Shown here in pieces: positions 63,870-64,000 of a DNA stretch of 64,000 nt (positions are counted from its first letter, which is position 1; every line of letters starts with the position of its first letter). The stretch comes from Mucilaginibacter xinganensis (lineage in GTDB: Bacteria > Bacteroidota > Bacteroidia > Sphingobacteriales > Sphingobacteriaceae). Location of the stretch: positions 4,092,001 to 4,156,000 of the forward strand of contig NZ_CP022743.1 of the NCBI RefSeq assembly GCF_002257585.1, read 5' to 3'. The notes under the pieces were generated by a model that was not told the origin of the DNA, made no database searches, and was given only the letters and a program-made list of their open reading frames with translations. The position numbers and the translations under genes were made by a program.

Positions 63870-64000
63870 TTACCTTCCGGCTTTCTCTAAACCGTATAAT
63901 CCCCTTATTTCTGAAGTGGATAACGCTTTATTATAAATTCGCACCTGGTCCATTGACCCTGTTAAATAACCTGCCCATGGTTGAGCGCCTGTATTAGCGG
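63870..64000 (-). CDS. LamG/concanavalin-like domain protein, C-terminus only
   Basis: The last 43 codons of a gene that begins outside the window. The visible part includes GYLTGSMDQVRIYNKALST and SEIRGLYGLEKAGR, the classic end of a LamG/laminin-G-type (or related jelly-roll) carbohydrate-binding domain with its D.VRIYNxAL..xEI pattern. It ends in a strong terminator. It probably belongs to the same glycan-utilisation locus and may be a SusE/F-like surface protein or a larger enzyme; the family of the whole protein cannot be told. Confidence 0.75.
   Translation of the reverse strand, partial: ANTGAQPWAGYLTGSMDQVRIYNKALSTSEIRGLYGLEKAGR

Overview
The window looks like chromosome of a Sphingobacteriaceae member (Bacteroidota), close to Mucilaginibacter or Pedobacter. 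The support is family-level: TonB/ExbBD with an HU-CCDC81/SPOR protein, ~800-residue FtsX-type permeases without an ATPase, GH144 and GH43 enzymes, TAnnTTTG promoter boxes, almost no Shine-Dalgarno sites, moderate GC, and many short degenerate palindromic intergenic repeats. No rRNA, tRNA, CRISPR array, transposase or phage gene was seen.

Layout. 1-3300: end-truncated Gfo/Idh/MocA oxidoreductase, aldo/keto reductase, folC. 3300-11400: a minus-strand envelope operon, read in the order large TPR protein, plug-less outer-membrane barrel with a TonB-box-like segment, HU/SPOR inner-membrane protein, ExbB, ExbD, TonB, then folC. 11600-18600: a secreted HEQRH (DUF922-like) putative zincin, two receiver-only response regulators, a tandem pair of Omp85-type barrels, an alpha/beta hydrolase and a penicillin-binding-type serine hydrolase. 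18860-26250: three tandem paralogous FtsX/MacB-type permeases. 26550-31300: AI-2E-family permease, TPR protein, small barrel, GNAT, a decayed VOC gene, and an AT-rich islet holding an Abi-alpha (DUF4393)-like gene and a 59-codon ORF. 31400-35300: guaA, a substrate-binding lipoprotein and an RsmB-like methyltransferase, translationally overlapped. 35400-48000: transporters (MarC, MFS, two APC permeases), amidohydrolase, membrane pyrophosphatase, DacB/PBP4, M24B aminopeptidase. 48000-56600: pyrR-pyrB, a class C beta-lactamase-like hydrolase, DJ-1/PfpI, LysR, asd, an L-threonine-dehydrogenase-like SDR, YebC. 56700-57770: DUF2442 protein and an unusual PRF-repeat protein. 57800-64000: a glycan-utilisation segment with an esterase-like hydrolase, GH43 + F5/8C + Fn3, two GH144-type enzymes and the C-terminus of a LamG-type protein.

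How parts fit. The 3.3-11.4 kb operon looks like a self-contained Ton-powered trans-envelope machine: motor, transducer, a cell-wall (SPOR) anchor, a barrel and a large TPR scaffold. The 57.8-64 kb block is best read as one end of a beta-1,2-glucan or mixed glucan utilisation locus whose SusC/D genes, if present, lie beyond the window. The most unusual items are the Ton operon, the Abi-alpha islet, the PRF-repeat protein, a stop at codon 2 of the DJ-1 gene, and several families of mobile-looking palindromic repeats placed directly upstream of start codons.
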